A stretch of 64,000 nucleotides of DNA from Fundicoccus ignavus (GTDB lineage Bacteria; Bacillota; Bacilli; Lactobacillales; Aerococcaceae): the NCBI RefSeq assembly GCF_009659375.1, contig NZ_WJQT01000013.1, positions 1 to 64,000 of the forward strand. Direction: 5' to 3'. Of the stretch, positions 8,839-17,087 are shown one piece after another. The first letter of the stretch is position 1. Each line of letters opens with the position of its first letter. The position numbers and the translations under genes were made by a program. A model generated the notes under the pieces. The model was not told where the DNA came from. It was given only the letters and a program-made list of their open reading frames with translations, and searched no databases.

Positions 8839-9732
8839 CTAGTCTTGTGTTTGGTTTAAGAGGTCTAACATCACCTCTGCATCTAATTCTTTTCCAGTAA
8901 ATAATTGATAGTTCACTGCTGCTTGTTCCACTAGCATATGAATCCCACCTAGTGTCTGGCAACCTTGTAGCTGAGCAGCTTTTAAAAACTGAGTCTCCGC
9001 TGGATTATACACAATATCGCATGCCAAAGCTCCGCTTTTAAAAACAACTCCCTCTGGCAGAATACTCTGGTTAGTTAAAGGAGCCATACCTAAGCTCGTT
9101 GCTTGTACCACAATATCACTCGTTGTTAGAGCTGCTTGAACAGTTAGCGTCGAAGCTAAATCAATTACTTGAATTTTAACAGCATGTGAGCTCGCTAGTT
9201 TGCTAGCTAACTCAATAATTGCAAGTGGTCGATGGTCGATGCCTCTTGCCACCACTGTAATGTTTGTGACACCCTCTAAAACTGCTTGAGCCAGAATAAT
9301 TCGTGCAGTATTCCCCGAACCAAATATCAGTACCGATTGCTTTACAAGTGATCTGGTGGTAGCCTTCTTCACAGAAGCCCAGAAACCAATTCCGTCCGTA
9401 TTATAGCCTTTCCATTTCCCGCCGGCTTCATCCTGCTGCACTAAACAGTTGATAGCTTGAACGTACTCAGCAGCGGCATCCAATTCATCAACGCTCCCTA
9501 AGGCAACATCTTTACCAGGCATCGTCACATTGATGCCTTTTACTCCTAGTTGTTTCAAGGCTGCTATCGTTGTGGGCGTTGCATCCTCATCCGCTTCAAA
9601 AGCTAGATAGACGCTATTGACTTGGTCCTGAGCAAAGGCTGCATTATAAATCGCTGGTGATTTAGAATGTTTGACCGGTGACCCAATCACTGCATATAAA
9701 GACGTGTGTCCGTTAACTTGTCGCTTGTCCAT
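8839..9732 (-). CDS. aroE: Shikimate dehydrogenase (NADP+)
   Basis: The 297-residue enzyme reduces 3-dehydroshikimate to shikimate. The shikimate-binding SKS motif lies in [17 protein letters not shown], the catalytic Lys in NVTMPGKD, the binding Asp in GYNTDGIGF, and the nucleotide loop is [10 protein letters not shown] chose ATG 9732, which follows a GAGGAGG site and places the family N-terminus correctly. Upstream starts in frame would read inside aroB. The gene overlaps the end of aroB by 20 bases, which suggests coupled translation. Confidence 0.94.
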   Translation of the reverse strand: MDKRQVNGHTSLYAVIGSPVKHSKSPAIYNAAFAQDQVNSVYLAFEADEDATPTTIAALKQLGVKGINVTMPGKDVALGSVDELDAAAEYVQAINCLVQQDEAGGKWKGYNTDGIGFWASVKKATTRSLVKQSVLIFGSGNTARIILAQAVLEGVTNITVVARGIDHRPLAIIELASKLASSHAVKIQVIDLASTLTVQAALTTSDIVVQATSLGMAPLTNQSILPEGVVFKSGALACDIVYNPAETQFLKAAQLQGCQTLGGIHMLVEQAAVNYQLFTGKELDAEVMLDLLNQTQD

Positions 9733-10810
9733 AAGCCAACCATTCCTCCTCAAATACATTCATAAATATTTCTATCGGTAATTCTTTTAATTCGCAACGA
9801 CCAAACTCACTTGGTAACACAATCGTGATGGTTTGACTGCGTCTTTTCTTATCTTTCAGCATGGCTGCTTGTAATAATTCCGTTGAATAGTTGTATCGCT
9901 CAGGCAGTAGATGGTAGGTATGGAGTAGTCTCGCAAATTTTTCTACAGCCTCTGGCGCTAATCTCCCTTGACGGACAGCGATTTTTAAGAAGACTAACAT
10001 GCCTGTTGCCACACCACGTCCATGACTGATTTGGTAGCCGCTGACTTGCTCTAAAGCGTGTCCCAGTGTATGTCCATAATTCAAGAGTTGTCTCAAGCCC
10101 TGATCAAATTCATCTTCAAGCACAACAGTCGCTTTTAATTCAACACAGACTTTAACAATCTCAACCAAATCTGCATCGCTTGCCTTGAGAGCAGCCGGTC
10201 GTTCTAACAACCCCTTTAATAGAATAGGATCCATAATCATGCCGTATTTAATCAACTCACTACAGCCATCTTCGAACACTGCACTAGGTAAACTTTCAAA
10301 TAAGCTAACATCACACAGAACTAAGCGTGGCTGATGAAAGACGCCTGCTAAATTCTTTCCTTCTGGTAAGTCGACTGCCGTTTTACCTCCAACAGATGAA
10401 TCAATCGCGGACAATAAAGTCGTCGGAATCTGAATAAAATCCACACCTCTTAAATAGATACCTGCCACAAATCCAACTAAATCCCCGATAACGCCGCCTC
10501 CTAAAGCCACGAGGCAATCCGTGCGCGAAAAATTTAATTCAGCCAAGCGACTTAATAAGCGCGTCACGTTGGCCATCGATTTTTGCGCTTCTCCTGCTGG
10601 CAGCACTTCGACAGTTACTTGTTCAGCAATGGAAGTCAGTTGTTCAGCTAGCTTGCTAACATAACCTGCTACTTCAACATTTCGATCGCTCACGACGAGT
10701 ACTTTCTTGTTTTGAACATGGGGGGTTAATAATTGTTTGGCTTGCGCTAGTAAGTCACGGTCGATTAAAACGTCATAAGCCTGGTTTACTGCGATATGGA
10801 CTTTTTCCAT
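9713..10810 (-). CDS. aroB: 3-dehydroquinate synthase
   Basis: This 365-residue NAD- and metal-dependent enzyme cyclises DAHP to 3-dehydroquinate. The core signatures GGGVIGDLVGFVAGIYLRG, QIPTTLLSAIDSSVGGKTAV and the metal ligands in NYGHTLGHALE and SHGRGVATGM are all present. Length is typical. It follows the DAHP synthase gene after 14 bases and overlaps aroE, in the order of the pathway (DAHP synthase, aroB, then aroE). Confidence 0.96.
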   Translation of the reverse strand: MEKVHIAVNQAYDVLIDRDLLAQAKQLLTPHVQNKKVLVVSDRNVEVAGYVSKLAEQLTSIAEQVTVEVLPAGEAQKSMANVTRLLSRLAELNFSRTDCLVALGGGVIGDLVGFVAGIYLRGVDFIQIPTTLLSAIDSSVGGKTAVDLPEGKNLAGVFHQPRLVLCDVSLFESLPSAVFEDGCSELIKYGMIMDPILLKGLLERPAALKASDADLVEIVKVCVELKATVVLEDEFDQGLRQLLNYGHTLGHALEQVSGYQISHGRGVATGMLVFLKIAVRQGRLAPEAVEKFARLLHTYHLLPERYNYSTELLQAAMLKDKKRRSQTITIVLPSEFGRCELKELPIEIFMNVFEEEWLAYGQATS

Positions 10811-10824
10811 TTAGAAGCTCCTTC

Positions 10825-11832
10825 CTACAACGTCTTCATGAATTGATGTAATTTCCAAACTTTTTCTGTTAAGGCTGCGTATTGATCTGGGTATAATGAT
10901 TGCTCGCCATCTGAGATTGCTTCCTCAGGATGTGGATGAGTTTCAATGATTAAGCCGTCTGCGCCAGCCGCGACTGCTGCTAAGGCTAAAGATTCAATCA
11001 TATCGCGCTTACCAGCCGCATGACTTGGGTCAATTACGATTGGTAAATGACTCAATTTTTTAATTGCTGCAATCGCTGATAAGTCTGCCGTATTACGCGT
11101 GTAGGTTTCAAAGGTTCGAATGCCACGTTCACATAGAATCACGTTTTCGTTTCCTTCAGACATAATGTATTCTGCACTCATTAACCATTCCTGGATCGTC
11201 GCTGACAAACCGCGTTTCAATAAAACTGGCTTGTTCGTTTTACCTAATTCTTTTAATAAGTCAAAGTTCTGCATATTACGTGCACCGACTTGGAACATAT
11301 CAACATCACCAAACAATTCAATTTGATCAATGGACATCACTTCAGAAACAATTGGCATATCTAATTTTTTACCGACTTTATGCAGTAAATCCAAGCCTTG
11401 TTTGCCCATTCCTTGGAAAGAGTAAGGAGAGGTTCTCGGTTTGAATGCTCCACCACGTAACATGTTTGAGCCACTCGCTTTCACGTATTCTGCGGTTTCT
11501 TCTAATTGCATTGAGTTCTCGATTGAACACGGACCACCAATCATCGCAAAGTTACCGCCACCCACTTTTACATTCCCGACTTGTATCACACTCGCTTCAG
11601 GATGCAATTGCTTACTAGCACGGTGGTAAGGCATTTGTATCTTTTCAGTACGGACTACTTTTGGTAAACGACGGATGATTTCTAATTTATCCTCCGTCAA
11701 CACACCGTAAATCATTAACGAAATATCTGGGCGGTGTGGTAACGTCGCGGCTTCCAACTCTAAGTTTTTCAATTGTTGACAAATTTGTTCGACTTCAACT
11801 TTTCCTGCTAATGGGTTTAATGTGATAATCAT
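10825..11832 (-). CDS. aroF: DAHP synthase, type I-beta with N-terminal regulatory domain
   Basis: The 335-residue enzyme condenses PEP and erythrose-4-phosphate, the committed step of aromatic synthesis. Residues about 1-70 form the ferredoxin-like domain that gives Tyr/Phe feedback control in the Thermotoga-type enzymes. The barrel holds GGPCSIEN, RGGAFKPRTSPYSFQG, LLKRG and IDPSHAAG. The start has AGGAGG seven bases upstream. It is the first gene of the aro operon and is preceded by a Phe/Tyr leader-peptide attenuator, so control acts on both transcription and activity. The symbol follows the Bacillus-like aroF usage; aroA or aroG are used elsewhere. Confidence 0.93.
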   Translation of the reverse strand: MIITLNPLAGKVEVEQICQQLKNLELEAATLPHRPDISLMIYGVLTEDKLEIIRRLPKVVRTEKIQMPYHRASKQLHPEASVIQVGNVKVGGGNFAMIGGPCSIENSMQLEETAEYVKASGSNMLRGGAFKPRTSPYSFQGMGKQGLDLLHKVGKKLDMPIVSEVMSIDQIELFGDVDMFQVGARNMQNFDLLKELGKTNKPVLLKRGLSATIQEWLMSAEYIMSEGNENVILCERGIRTFETYTRNTADLSAIAAIKKLSHLPIVIDPSHAAGKRDMIESLALAAVAAGADGLIIETHPHPEEAISDGEQSLYPDQYAALTEKVWKLHQFMKTL

Positions 11833-11871
11833 GATGTTTCCTCCTAAATTTTATAAGCATTTTTCAACAAA

Positions 11872-11934
11872 AAGTAAATAAAAAGAGCCCAGCGACACTA
11901 ATCACACATGGTGACTAATGTTGCTAGGCTCTAA
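11872..11934 (-). terminator. Attenuator terminator of the aro operon
   Basis: A long stem of about 22 bp with one mismatch and a 5-nt loop is followed by TTTTTATTTA on the minus strand, 40 bases upstream of the DAHP synthase start. The base is AGAGCCTAGC / GCTGGGCTCT and the upper part GCAACATTAGTCAC / GTGATTAGTGTCGC. The 5' arm (11911-11924) can pair instead with the leader-peptide coding segment 12013-12026. Confidence 0.9.
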
Positions 11935-11988
11935 ACAAGCTATCCATCCATTTATCCCGATATAATCGGTTCATCCAAGGAAAGCGTA

Positions 11989-12099
11989 TTATTTAGTCGG
12001 TCCTATTTGAGTGCAACACAAATCACTTTTACTGTTATAAAAATAAAAGTAAAAGTAGTTAAAATATGTAAAAAATGCTGCACCTTTTAAAGACTTCAT
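11989..12099 (-). CDS. Phe/Tyr-rich leader peptide of the aro operon
   Basis: A 36-codon frame starts at ATG 12099 with a GAGGGGG site nine bases upstream and ends at TAA 11989-11991. Residues 9-21 read FFTYFNYFYFYFY: six Phe and five Tyr in 13 codons. Codons 25-29 form the antiterminator strand. It lies between a sigma-A promoter and the terminator in front of DAHP synthase. This is the arrangement of classical Phe/Tyr attenuators: scarcity of charged tRNA-Phe or tRNA-Tyr stalls the ribosome before codon 25 and lets the antiterminator form. I recognise no Gram-positive named homologue. The peptide itself is probably unstable and without other function. Confidence 0.88.
   Translation of the reverse strand: MKSLKGAAFFTYFNYFYFYFYNSKSDLCCTQIGPTK
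12013..12026 (-). promoter_or_regulatory. Antiterminator strand of the aro attenuator
   Basis: The minus-strand segment GTGATTTGTGTTGC (leader codons 25-29) is complementary to the terminator 5' arm GCAACATTAGTCAC (11911-11924) over 14 positions, with one mismatch and two G-U pairs. It resembles the terminator 3' arm, GTGATTAGTGTCGC, so the two compete for the same partner. A ribosome that reaches the leader stop would cover it. Confidence 0.8.
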
Positions 12100-12133
12100 A
12101 ATACGTTTCCCCCTCTCTTAACTTATTACACAT

Positions 12134-12162
12134 AATTTATCATCATTTTCTAATTAAGTCAA
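12134..12162 (-). promoter_or_regulatory. Sigma-A promoter of the aro operon
   Basis: On the minus strand -35 TTGACT (12157-12162) and -10 TAAATT (12134-12139) are separated by 17 bp. Transcription would start near 12127, giving a leader of about 295 nt that contains the leader peptide and attenuator. Confidence 0.7.
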
Positions 12163-12277
12163 CAGATAAATCTCATATTTTAAAATTATATTTATCATAC
12201 TTACACATTTATTGAGAAAAACCTTCACAAAACGCTCTCTTCCATAACTCCTAACATTAAATCTAAAAATCAAATTA

Positions 12278-12337
12278 AAAAGTCTGCCCCAAGAAAATGA
12301 GAAACATTCATTCCAACTCATTTTATGTACAGACTTA
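12278..12337 (-). terminator. Terminator of coaBC
   Basis: The stem AAGTCTG / CAGACTT extends inward with AAAATGAG / CTCATTTT. On the minus strand a T/A-rich tail follows. It lies just after the coaBC stop. Confidence 0.65.
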
Positions 12338-12348
12338 TTTCGCCTTAA

Positions 12349-13554
12349 TTATTCAATTCCTGTAATTGTTTTCCAAACAGCTAAAGCTGTATCAAGCTTG
12401 CTCATATGTTTCAGTTCTTTAATGAGGTTTTCCTTGCCAATAATCGTCACACGGTTCGTTTCCACATTGAAGCCTACTCCGGCTTCTGAAACATTGTTAG
12501 CAATAATCCAGTCGGCATTTTTCTTTTGTAATTTAGCCTGCGCATATTCAAGTAAGTTTTGGGTTTCAGCCGCAAAGCCGATTACAATTTGATGTTCTTT
12601 CATCGCACCCAAACCAGCTAGAATGTCTGGATTTTCAACTAACTCAATCGTAGTTTCTGACCCTGTTTCAGCCTTCTTCATCTTATGCCCACGTGCATTT
12701 CCGACACGATAATCACTGACAGCGGCTGCTTTCACCACATAATCCAGTTGCGCAAATTCACTCGTCACAGCCGCTTGCATCTCTTCCGCACTTTCCACAT
12801 ACTGAACTGCGACACCTAAAGGTGTTGCTAATGCGCGATTCGTCGAAACTAATTGAACGTCTGCCCCCAACCAACTAGCAACACGCGCCATTGCATAACC
12901 CATTTTCCCAGAAGAATCATTTGAGATATAACGAACCGGATCAATACGTTCCACAGTTCCGCCAGCTGTTACAAGCACTCTTTTTCCTGATAACACTTGT
13001 GGAAGTGAAGTGCGCGCCATTAATAACTCTGCTCTCTCAACAATGCGCTCCAATTCTGGTAAACGTCCCTTACCCTCATAACCTTCAGCCAAGAATCCTG
13101 TATCCGGCTCCATTACCTCATAGCCATCTTCTGCTAATTGCTTCAGATTTCTTTGCGTGGCTGGATTATCATACATATTCGTATTCATTGCAGGCACTAA
13201 TAAGCGTGGACAATGTACAGCTAATAGTACACTACTTACAATATCATCCGCCAAACCATTCGCCATCTTAGCCAGAATATTCGCCGTAGCCGGCGCAACA
13301 ATCGCCAAATCACACCAATCTGCTAGTTCAATATGTTGCACACTTGTTGGATCATGCTCATCAAAAGTATCGACTAACACATAGTGCTTCGTCAAAATTT
13401 GCAAAGTAAGCGGCGTGATAAATTCTTGGGCGCTCTTACTCATCACCACACGTACTTGTGCACCTTTTTTAATTAGCTGTCTAGTAAATTCAGCCATTTT
13501 ATAACTTGCAATACCACCTGTAATAAATAGTGCTATTTTCTTATTTTCTAACAT
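12349..13554 (-). CDS. coaBC: Bifunctional phosphopantothenoylcysteine decarboxylase / ligase
   Basis: The 401-residue fusion catalyses two steps of coenzyme A synthesis: CTP-dependent coupling of cysteine to phosphopantothenate (CoaB) and FMN-dependent decarboxylation (CoaC). The N-terminal half shows TGGIASYK, the active-site His in SVQHIELADW, and PAMNTNMY. The C-terminal half shows VTAGGTVERIDPVRYISN, SSGKMGYAMA and ENPDIL. Length is typical for the fused form. It is a single-gene unit with its own terminator, located upstream of the aro leader on the same strand. Confidence 0.95.
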   Translation of the reverse strand: MLENKKIALFITGGIASYKMAEFTRQLIKKGAQVRVVMSKSAQEFITPLTLQILTKHYVLVDTFDEHDPTSVQHIELADWCDLAIVAPATANILAKMANGLADDIVSSVLLAVHCPRLLVPAMNTNMYDNPATQRNLKQLAEDGYEVMEPDTGFLAEGYEGKGRLPELERIVERAELLMARTSLPQVLSGKRVLVTAGGTVERIDPVRYISNDSSGKMGYAMARVASWLGADVQLVSTNRALATPLGVAVQYVESAEEMQAAVTSEFAQLDYVVKAAAVSDYRVGNARGHKMKKAETGSETTIELVENPDILAGLGAMKEHQIVIGFAAETQNLLEYAQAKLQKKNADWIIANNVSEAGVGFNVETNRVTIIGKENLIKELKHMSKLDTALAVWKTITGIE

Positions 13555-13796
13555 TTAGTTACACCTACTTATGTATTCTACTTTCCTTATTGTTTCTATT
13601 GTACATTACATCGTAAGCGCTTCGCAAACTAAGTTGAGATAAACCCGTAACTGTATGAATGATCTTGGTGAGCAGTATCTGTCTAGTAGGTTTTCGCTTC
13701 AGGCGACCTATTTTTTTATAACAGAAATTGGTTTACACAGAATAATTGAAGAGTTGTTACATTATTAAGTTTACGTCCTATGAACACCATTTAACT

Positions 13797-13910
13797 GCCT
13801 AGTCTAGATGTAGCTGATGCTCAAAGACTTTACATTAGTATAGCTCTCATTCTAACCGATTCTCGATGACATTCGGCTAGATTTGCTCTTATTCTAGTTG
13901 ATTTGCTTAG
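13797..13910. repeat. Degenerate family D hairpin copies in the coaBC-queT gap
   Basis: Two or three diverged units (CTAGTCTAGATGTAGCTGATGC and ATTCTAACCGATTCTCGATG types) with the family loop and the TTCGGCTAG arm are recognisable. They sit in a 550-bp stretch (13555-14105) with no gene. The rest of that stretch holds only A/T-rich sequence and the queT terminator. Confidence 0.5.
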
Positions 13911-14027
13911 AAATGAACGAACATAACGGTCTCCCATAAGGTTTTGAAAAAACTGAGCCCTAAAAACCCAACACGACGAGCGAAGCACGAAGCGTATTAA
14001 TTCAACGCTAAACTGACAATCCTTTTT

Positions 14028-14080
14028 AATACAAAGATAGCCGGTAACTTTTCATTTGAAATGATAAAGCTACCGGCTAT
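14028..14080 (-). terminator. Terminator of queT
   Basis: The 8-bp stem AGCCGGTA / TACCGGCT (14039-14046, 14071-14078) has a further AT-rich pairing inside and a short T-rich tail on the minus strand. It lies 25 bases after the queT stop. Confidence 0.65.
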
Positions 14081-14105
14081 TGATTGGTATAGTGTTAAGT
14101 TTAAT

Positions 14106-14654
14106 TTATGCTTCGAAATCCACTCGTTTACTTAGTGGATACATGACAAAAGCTGTCACTAACATGGCGATAGCTTCAGATATCGCAAGCGAGATGTAAA
14201 CTGGCCAGAAAGCTGCTTCTGCTCCAACAAATAATAACATACCTGCAATGGGTAACATTTGAATTACAAATGAAATGCCCATAATAATGTATTTAATAAT
14301 CATCGGATCTGCTTTTAAGCGTCCGGTTTTTTGTAATGTTCTGACTGTTGCTTCCCCTGCCCAACGTCCGATCCATAAGAAGACGAATGTCGCCGCACTC
14401 CCGACGACCATATCAATCGGACCAAATTGGAAGTAGTTCACAATAAAGACACCAATGGTAACGGCGTAAATGTATCGTTTGTTATAAAGTCCTAGGTAAT
14501 TCAAACCCTCTGAAATTCGAAATTGTACAGGACCAAAAGCTACGGGTGCAACTAACATTGTTAAAACAATATATAAAGCAGCTACTAGACCGGCTTTCAC
14601 CAGACTGTGAGCACGCGAAGGTGCATAACTGCTGTTTTGATGATGACTTGTCAT
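14106..14654 (-). CDS. queT: QueT family queuosine-precursor transporter
   Basis: This 182-residue integral membrane protein belongs to the QueT family, thought to be the S component of an ECF transporter for queuosine precursors such as preQ1. Hydrophobic spans start at about residues 20, 55, 75, 115 and 145. The family segment RISEGLNYLGLY is present. I chose ATG 14654 because the upstream in-frame ATG (14663) is only about two bases from AAAGGAG, while 14654 has normal spacing. A preQ1-II riboswitch directly precedes it, which supports both the start and the function. Confidence 0.88.
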   Translation of the reverse strand: MTSHHQNSSYAPSRAHSLVKAGLVAALYIVLTMLVAPVAFGPVQFRISEGLNYLGLYNKRYIYAVTIGVFIVNYFQFGPIDMVVGSAATFVFLWIGRWAGEATVRTLQKTGRLKADPMIIKYIIMGISFVIQMLPIAGMLLFVGAEAAFWPVYISLAISEAIAMLVTAFVMYPLSKRVDFEA

Positions 14655-14660
14655 ATTTAT

Positions 14661-14745
14661 CATTCTCCTTTGTAGGTCAATCGCTCAACCTAGTAATAAC
14701 CACGACCAAAGGATAAAAGCAGTACTCTGCTGAAGTGTCGTGGTG
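14661..14745 (-). promoter_or_regulatory. preQ1-II riboswitch controlling queT
   Basis: On the minus strand a stem CCACGAC / GTCGTGG (14737-14743, 14700-14706) encloses a loop with its own small hairpin (GCAGAGTACTGC) and the sequence CCTTTG. TTATTAC follows, then a second hairpin TAGGT..ACCTA, then CAAAGGAGAAT. The loop CCTTTG can pair with CAAAGG, which is the ribosome binding site. That order (hairpin, ATTAC joiner, small hairpin, pseudoknot over the binding site) is that of the preQ1-II class known upstream of queT-type genes in Lactobacillales. Ligand binding would block translation. Confidence 0.8.
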
Positions 14746-14918
14746 CTAGCCGATCATCACTCGTATAGCGTTATTTAGTTTACCACTAATGGAAAAAATT
14801 GCAAGTGCTCTACATAAGCCATACAGAATACTAATCAATCATTTAAGAAACTCTCATTCATCACGAGCTCAATGATTGAACTGTGTTTTCATACAAGAAC
14901 ACCATAAGGCATCGCTCG

Positions 14919-14990
14919 ACCATGTTTCACGACGATTCATGTAAGAGATTAGCCTTTTCTATATTAATCGTGGCGCCAAGCGCCACTCTT
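14919..14990. repeat. Diverged family C element
   Basis: The segment has the CACGACGAT block, an A/T-rich linker, AATCGTG, and a hairpin GTGGCG-4 nt-CGCCAC followed by T's. Compared with other copies (GTGTCG / CGACAC) the stem differs by a paired change. Nothing else is seen in 14755-15061. Confidence 0.55.
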
Positions 14991-15061
14991 TTATCTTTCC
15001 GATAAATTATATAAGTTACTACTCAAAACTTAGTATTTTTACTGCCACAATCATATTTACC

Positions 15062-15254
15062 AGCTAGCGTAGCTTACCGAGTAGTTTTTCCAATAGCGAT
15101 ACAAAGGGCAATCGGCGCAGTTTGGTAGGACTTCGAGCGCAGCGAAGTAGTCATCCCCTAGCCGATTGAGCTGGAAAAGCCCTGAGTGCTAGCGAAGGCT
15201 TTGAAAGTGACCATCGCCATAGTAAACCAACACGGAAAGTGAAGCGTGCCTTCT
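15062..15254 (+). repeat. Family A structured repeat, copy 1
   Basis: The core matches the family: P2 CAATCGGC / GCCGATTG, and a central hairpin with a perfect ACTTCG / CGAAGT stem extended by GGACT / AGTC. The AAAGCC / GGCTTT arm also matches. The outer stem is degenerate in this copy. Confidence 0.8.
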
Positions 15255-15322
15255 ATTTTAATCATCCTAAAGAAAAGCAAAAAAAATACGCCCAATTTGG
15301 GCGAGCACATTCATATCCCGAA

Positions 15323-15472
15323 TAAAAAAAACAAGATAGGCTAACATCCGAGAATTGTCGGGAGTTTGAATGATTGGGAAATTTTGCCCGGATATTAGCC
15401 CATTTGTTACTGTAAATCATAAACTTACGAGAGAGATTTACAAGATAGGCAGAAGTTTTACTCTCTGACCTT
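15323..15472 (-). ncRNA. Candidate small RNA with consensus promoter and terminator
   Basis: A perfect sigma-A promoter (15479-15507) would start a transcript near 15472. It contains a hairpin TGTAAATC / GATTTACA and a terminal stem GGCTAATATCCG / CGGATGTTAGCC (15389-15400, 15339-15350) with a 38-nt loop. The transcript ends in TATCTTG plus eight T's. The 11-mer GCCTATCTTGT occurs near both ends. No reading frame with a ribosome binding site fits within it, and no gene follows before the queT promoter region. It is divergent from the ROK gene. I recognise no known RNA family. Confidence 0.55.
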
Positions 15473-15478
15473 ACATTT

Positions 15479-15507
15479 ATTATAGTTGTTTGTGAAACTA
15501 TTGTCAA
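15479..15507 (-). promoter_or_regulatory. Perfect sigma-A promoter
   Basis: On the minus strand TTGACA (15502-15507), a 17-bp spacer and TATAAT (15479-15484). It is the only perfect match to both hexamers I found in the window, and it points at the candidate small RNA. Confidence 0.85.
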
Positions 15508-15822
15508 ACTAAAAGTTGTATAGTTTATGCTATTTTGTTAGTGTTTAACCATCTATTTTGTGAATATCCCAAATAAAAAAACGCGAGTTAGCTCACTACA
15601 ACACATTTAACATCTAATCATTTTGCTATAATATAGCGAAAAGCATTATAAATGCTTTTCATTAAAATTTGGCTTATACTTAACCATAAACATAAATTTA
15701 ACTTAAATTTAATAACTTAATACAAATAGATGGCTCTTCATACAACTATTTTCTTAAGTTTCAATTATTTTATTGATTAAAATTATTCGCCATTTACCAA
15801 TGGCCACAAAGGGGACAATTAA

Positions 15823-17007
15823 ATGCTGACTAAAAAACAAAAAGAACAGAGCGCTATAATTTTAGATAGCATCTATGCTGAGGGGCCAATTTCTAGAGTC
15901 GAATTATCTCGCAAGCTTGGCATCACACCTGCCACAATGACCATTATTACTCATTACTTAATGGATACAAAAGTTATTTACGAAGTAGGCGAAGAATTGG
16001 ACGGTTATAACGTAGGAAGAAAAAAGATTCTTTTAGACATCACTCCCCAATATGCCTATTATTTAGGAATTGAATTATTTTATCATTATATGTGCCTTTG
16101 TATCACAGATAACAAAGGTAATATTTTTGCGAAGAAAATAATCAAATTTACCGAAACATCATTAGAAGAGTATTTCGCTTCTGAACAATTTGACGCTGAT
16201 ATTCGTGGATTTCGAACAGAGTACGCAATGTACCCTATTTCAGCGATTGGTTTTTCAATTCCAACTACGTTAAGTAGAACAGGTAAGCCGCGAACTAATT
16301 TACCTTTCTGGAAAGATTTAGACACAAGTAAAATCGCAGCTTTATCCGATGTTCCTATCTACTTCGCTCCTTTGGCAAATTCTATGGCGCTGTCTCAAAG
16401 ACTGTTTAACCCCAAAGTAGCATCCGATAGCTTTATTCTCTTACATATTCGTAGTAAGATTCTGATGGCTTATGTGGAAGATGGTGTTGTCCAAGAAAAT
16501 AAAGCGCCCCTTGTTGGTGAATTAGGACACACCGTTATTAATCCACAAGGTGAGGCTTGCGCTTGCGGAAAACGCGGTTGCTTGCAAACCTATCTAAGTG
16601 AAGATGCGATTGTCCGTAAAGCTAAGATGATTTATGAAGTGGCAGAGAACACTTTTTTGCATAACATTGTCAAAAAAACAGCTGATATCGACTTTTCGAC
16701 CGTTATTCAAGCCTTTCGCTTAGGGGATGAAGCAGCGACAACACTGATCAAGAATGCTATGAGATATCTTGCGGTGGCTCTCGATAATTTGTCAATGATT
16801 ATTGATACTGAAGAAGTGGTATTGCATGGGGCTATTTTCAATACACCTGAGTGTGTAGGGTTGCTCAAACAATATTTACTTGAGAATTCTTCACCTTACC
16901 GTCCCACAGATACGCATAAACATTCTTTTTTACCATATCAATATACAAATGGTGCCCTTGCAGCATGTGCATACGCCATTCATCATCACCTAATCAACGG
17001 ATTTTAA
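15823..17007 (+). CDS. ROK-family transcriptional repressor (NagC/XylR type)
   Basis: The 394-residue protein has an N-terminal winged helix-turn-helix (about residues 5-65; SRVELSRKLGITPATMTIIT). A ROK sugar-kinase-like domain follows, with GELGHTVINPQGEACACGKRGCLQTYLS: the Cys-rich zinc motif and the HxxxxxxG element. Such proteins repress sugar-uptake genes and respond to a sugar ligand. No transporter or sugar enzyme is adjacent, so the target is unclear. A TATAAT-like box (about 15630) lies upstream. It converges with a stress-protein gene across a shared terminator. Confidence 0.88.
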   Translation: MLTKKQKEQSAIILDSIYAEGPISRVELSRKLGITPATMTIITHYLMDTKVIYEVGEELDGYNVGRKKILLDITPQYAYYLGIELFYHYMCLCITDNKGNIFAKKIIKFTETSLEEYFASEQFDADIRGFRTEYAMYPISAIGFSIPTTLSRTGKPRTNLPFWKDLDTSKIAALSDVPIYFAPLANSMALSQRLFNPKVASDSFILLHIRSKILMAYVEDGVVQENKAPLVGELGHTVINPQGEACACGKRGCLQTYLSEDAIVRKAKMIYEVAENTFLHNIVKKTADIDFSTVIQAFRLGDEAATTLIKNAMRYLAVALDNLSMIIDTEEVVLHGAIFNTPECVGLLKQYLLENSSPYRPTDTHKHSFLPYQYTNGALAACAYAIHHHLINGF

Positions 17008-17017
17008 TCCAGCCAAA

Positions 17018-17078
17018 ATATCCCCATAAGACTAGCAGTTCCCAATTGGAGAACCGACTAGGCTTATGGGGTATTATT
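17018..17078. terminator. Bidirectional terminator between the ROK gene and the stress gene
   Basis: Stem CCCCATAAG / CTTATGGGG (17022-17030, 17063-17071), extended inward with ACTAG..CGACTAG-type pairing around CCAATTGG. A/T-rich tails lie on both sides of the convergent genes. Confidence 0.8.
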
Positions 17079-17087
17079 TTGCGGTGG

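Noticed and set aside
15262-15507. 81-codon minus-strand frame
   Set aside because: Its start lies in the promoter of the candidate small RNA, so it could not be translated from that transcript, and the sequence is low-complexity.
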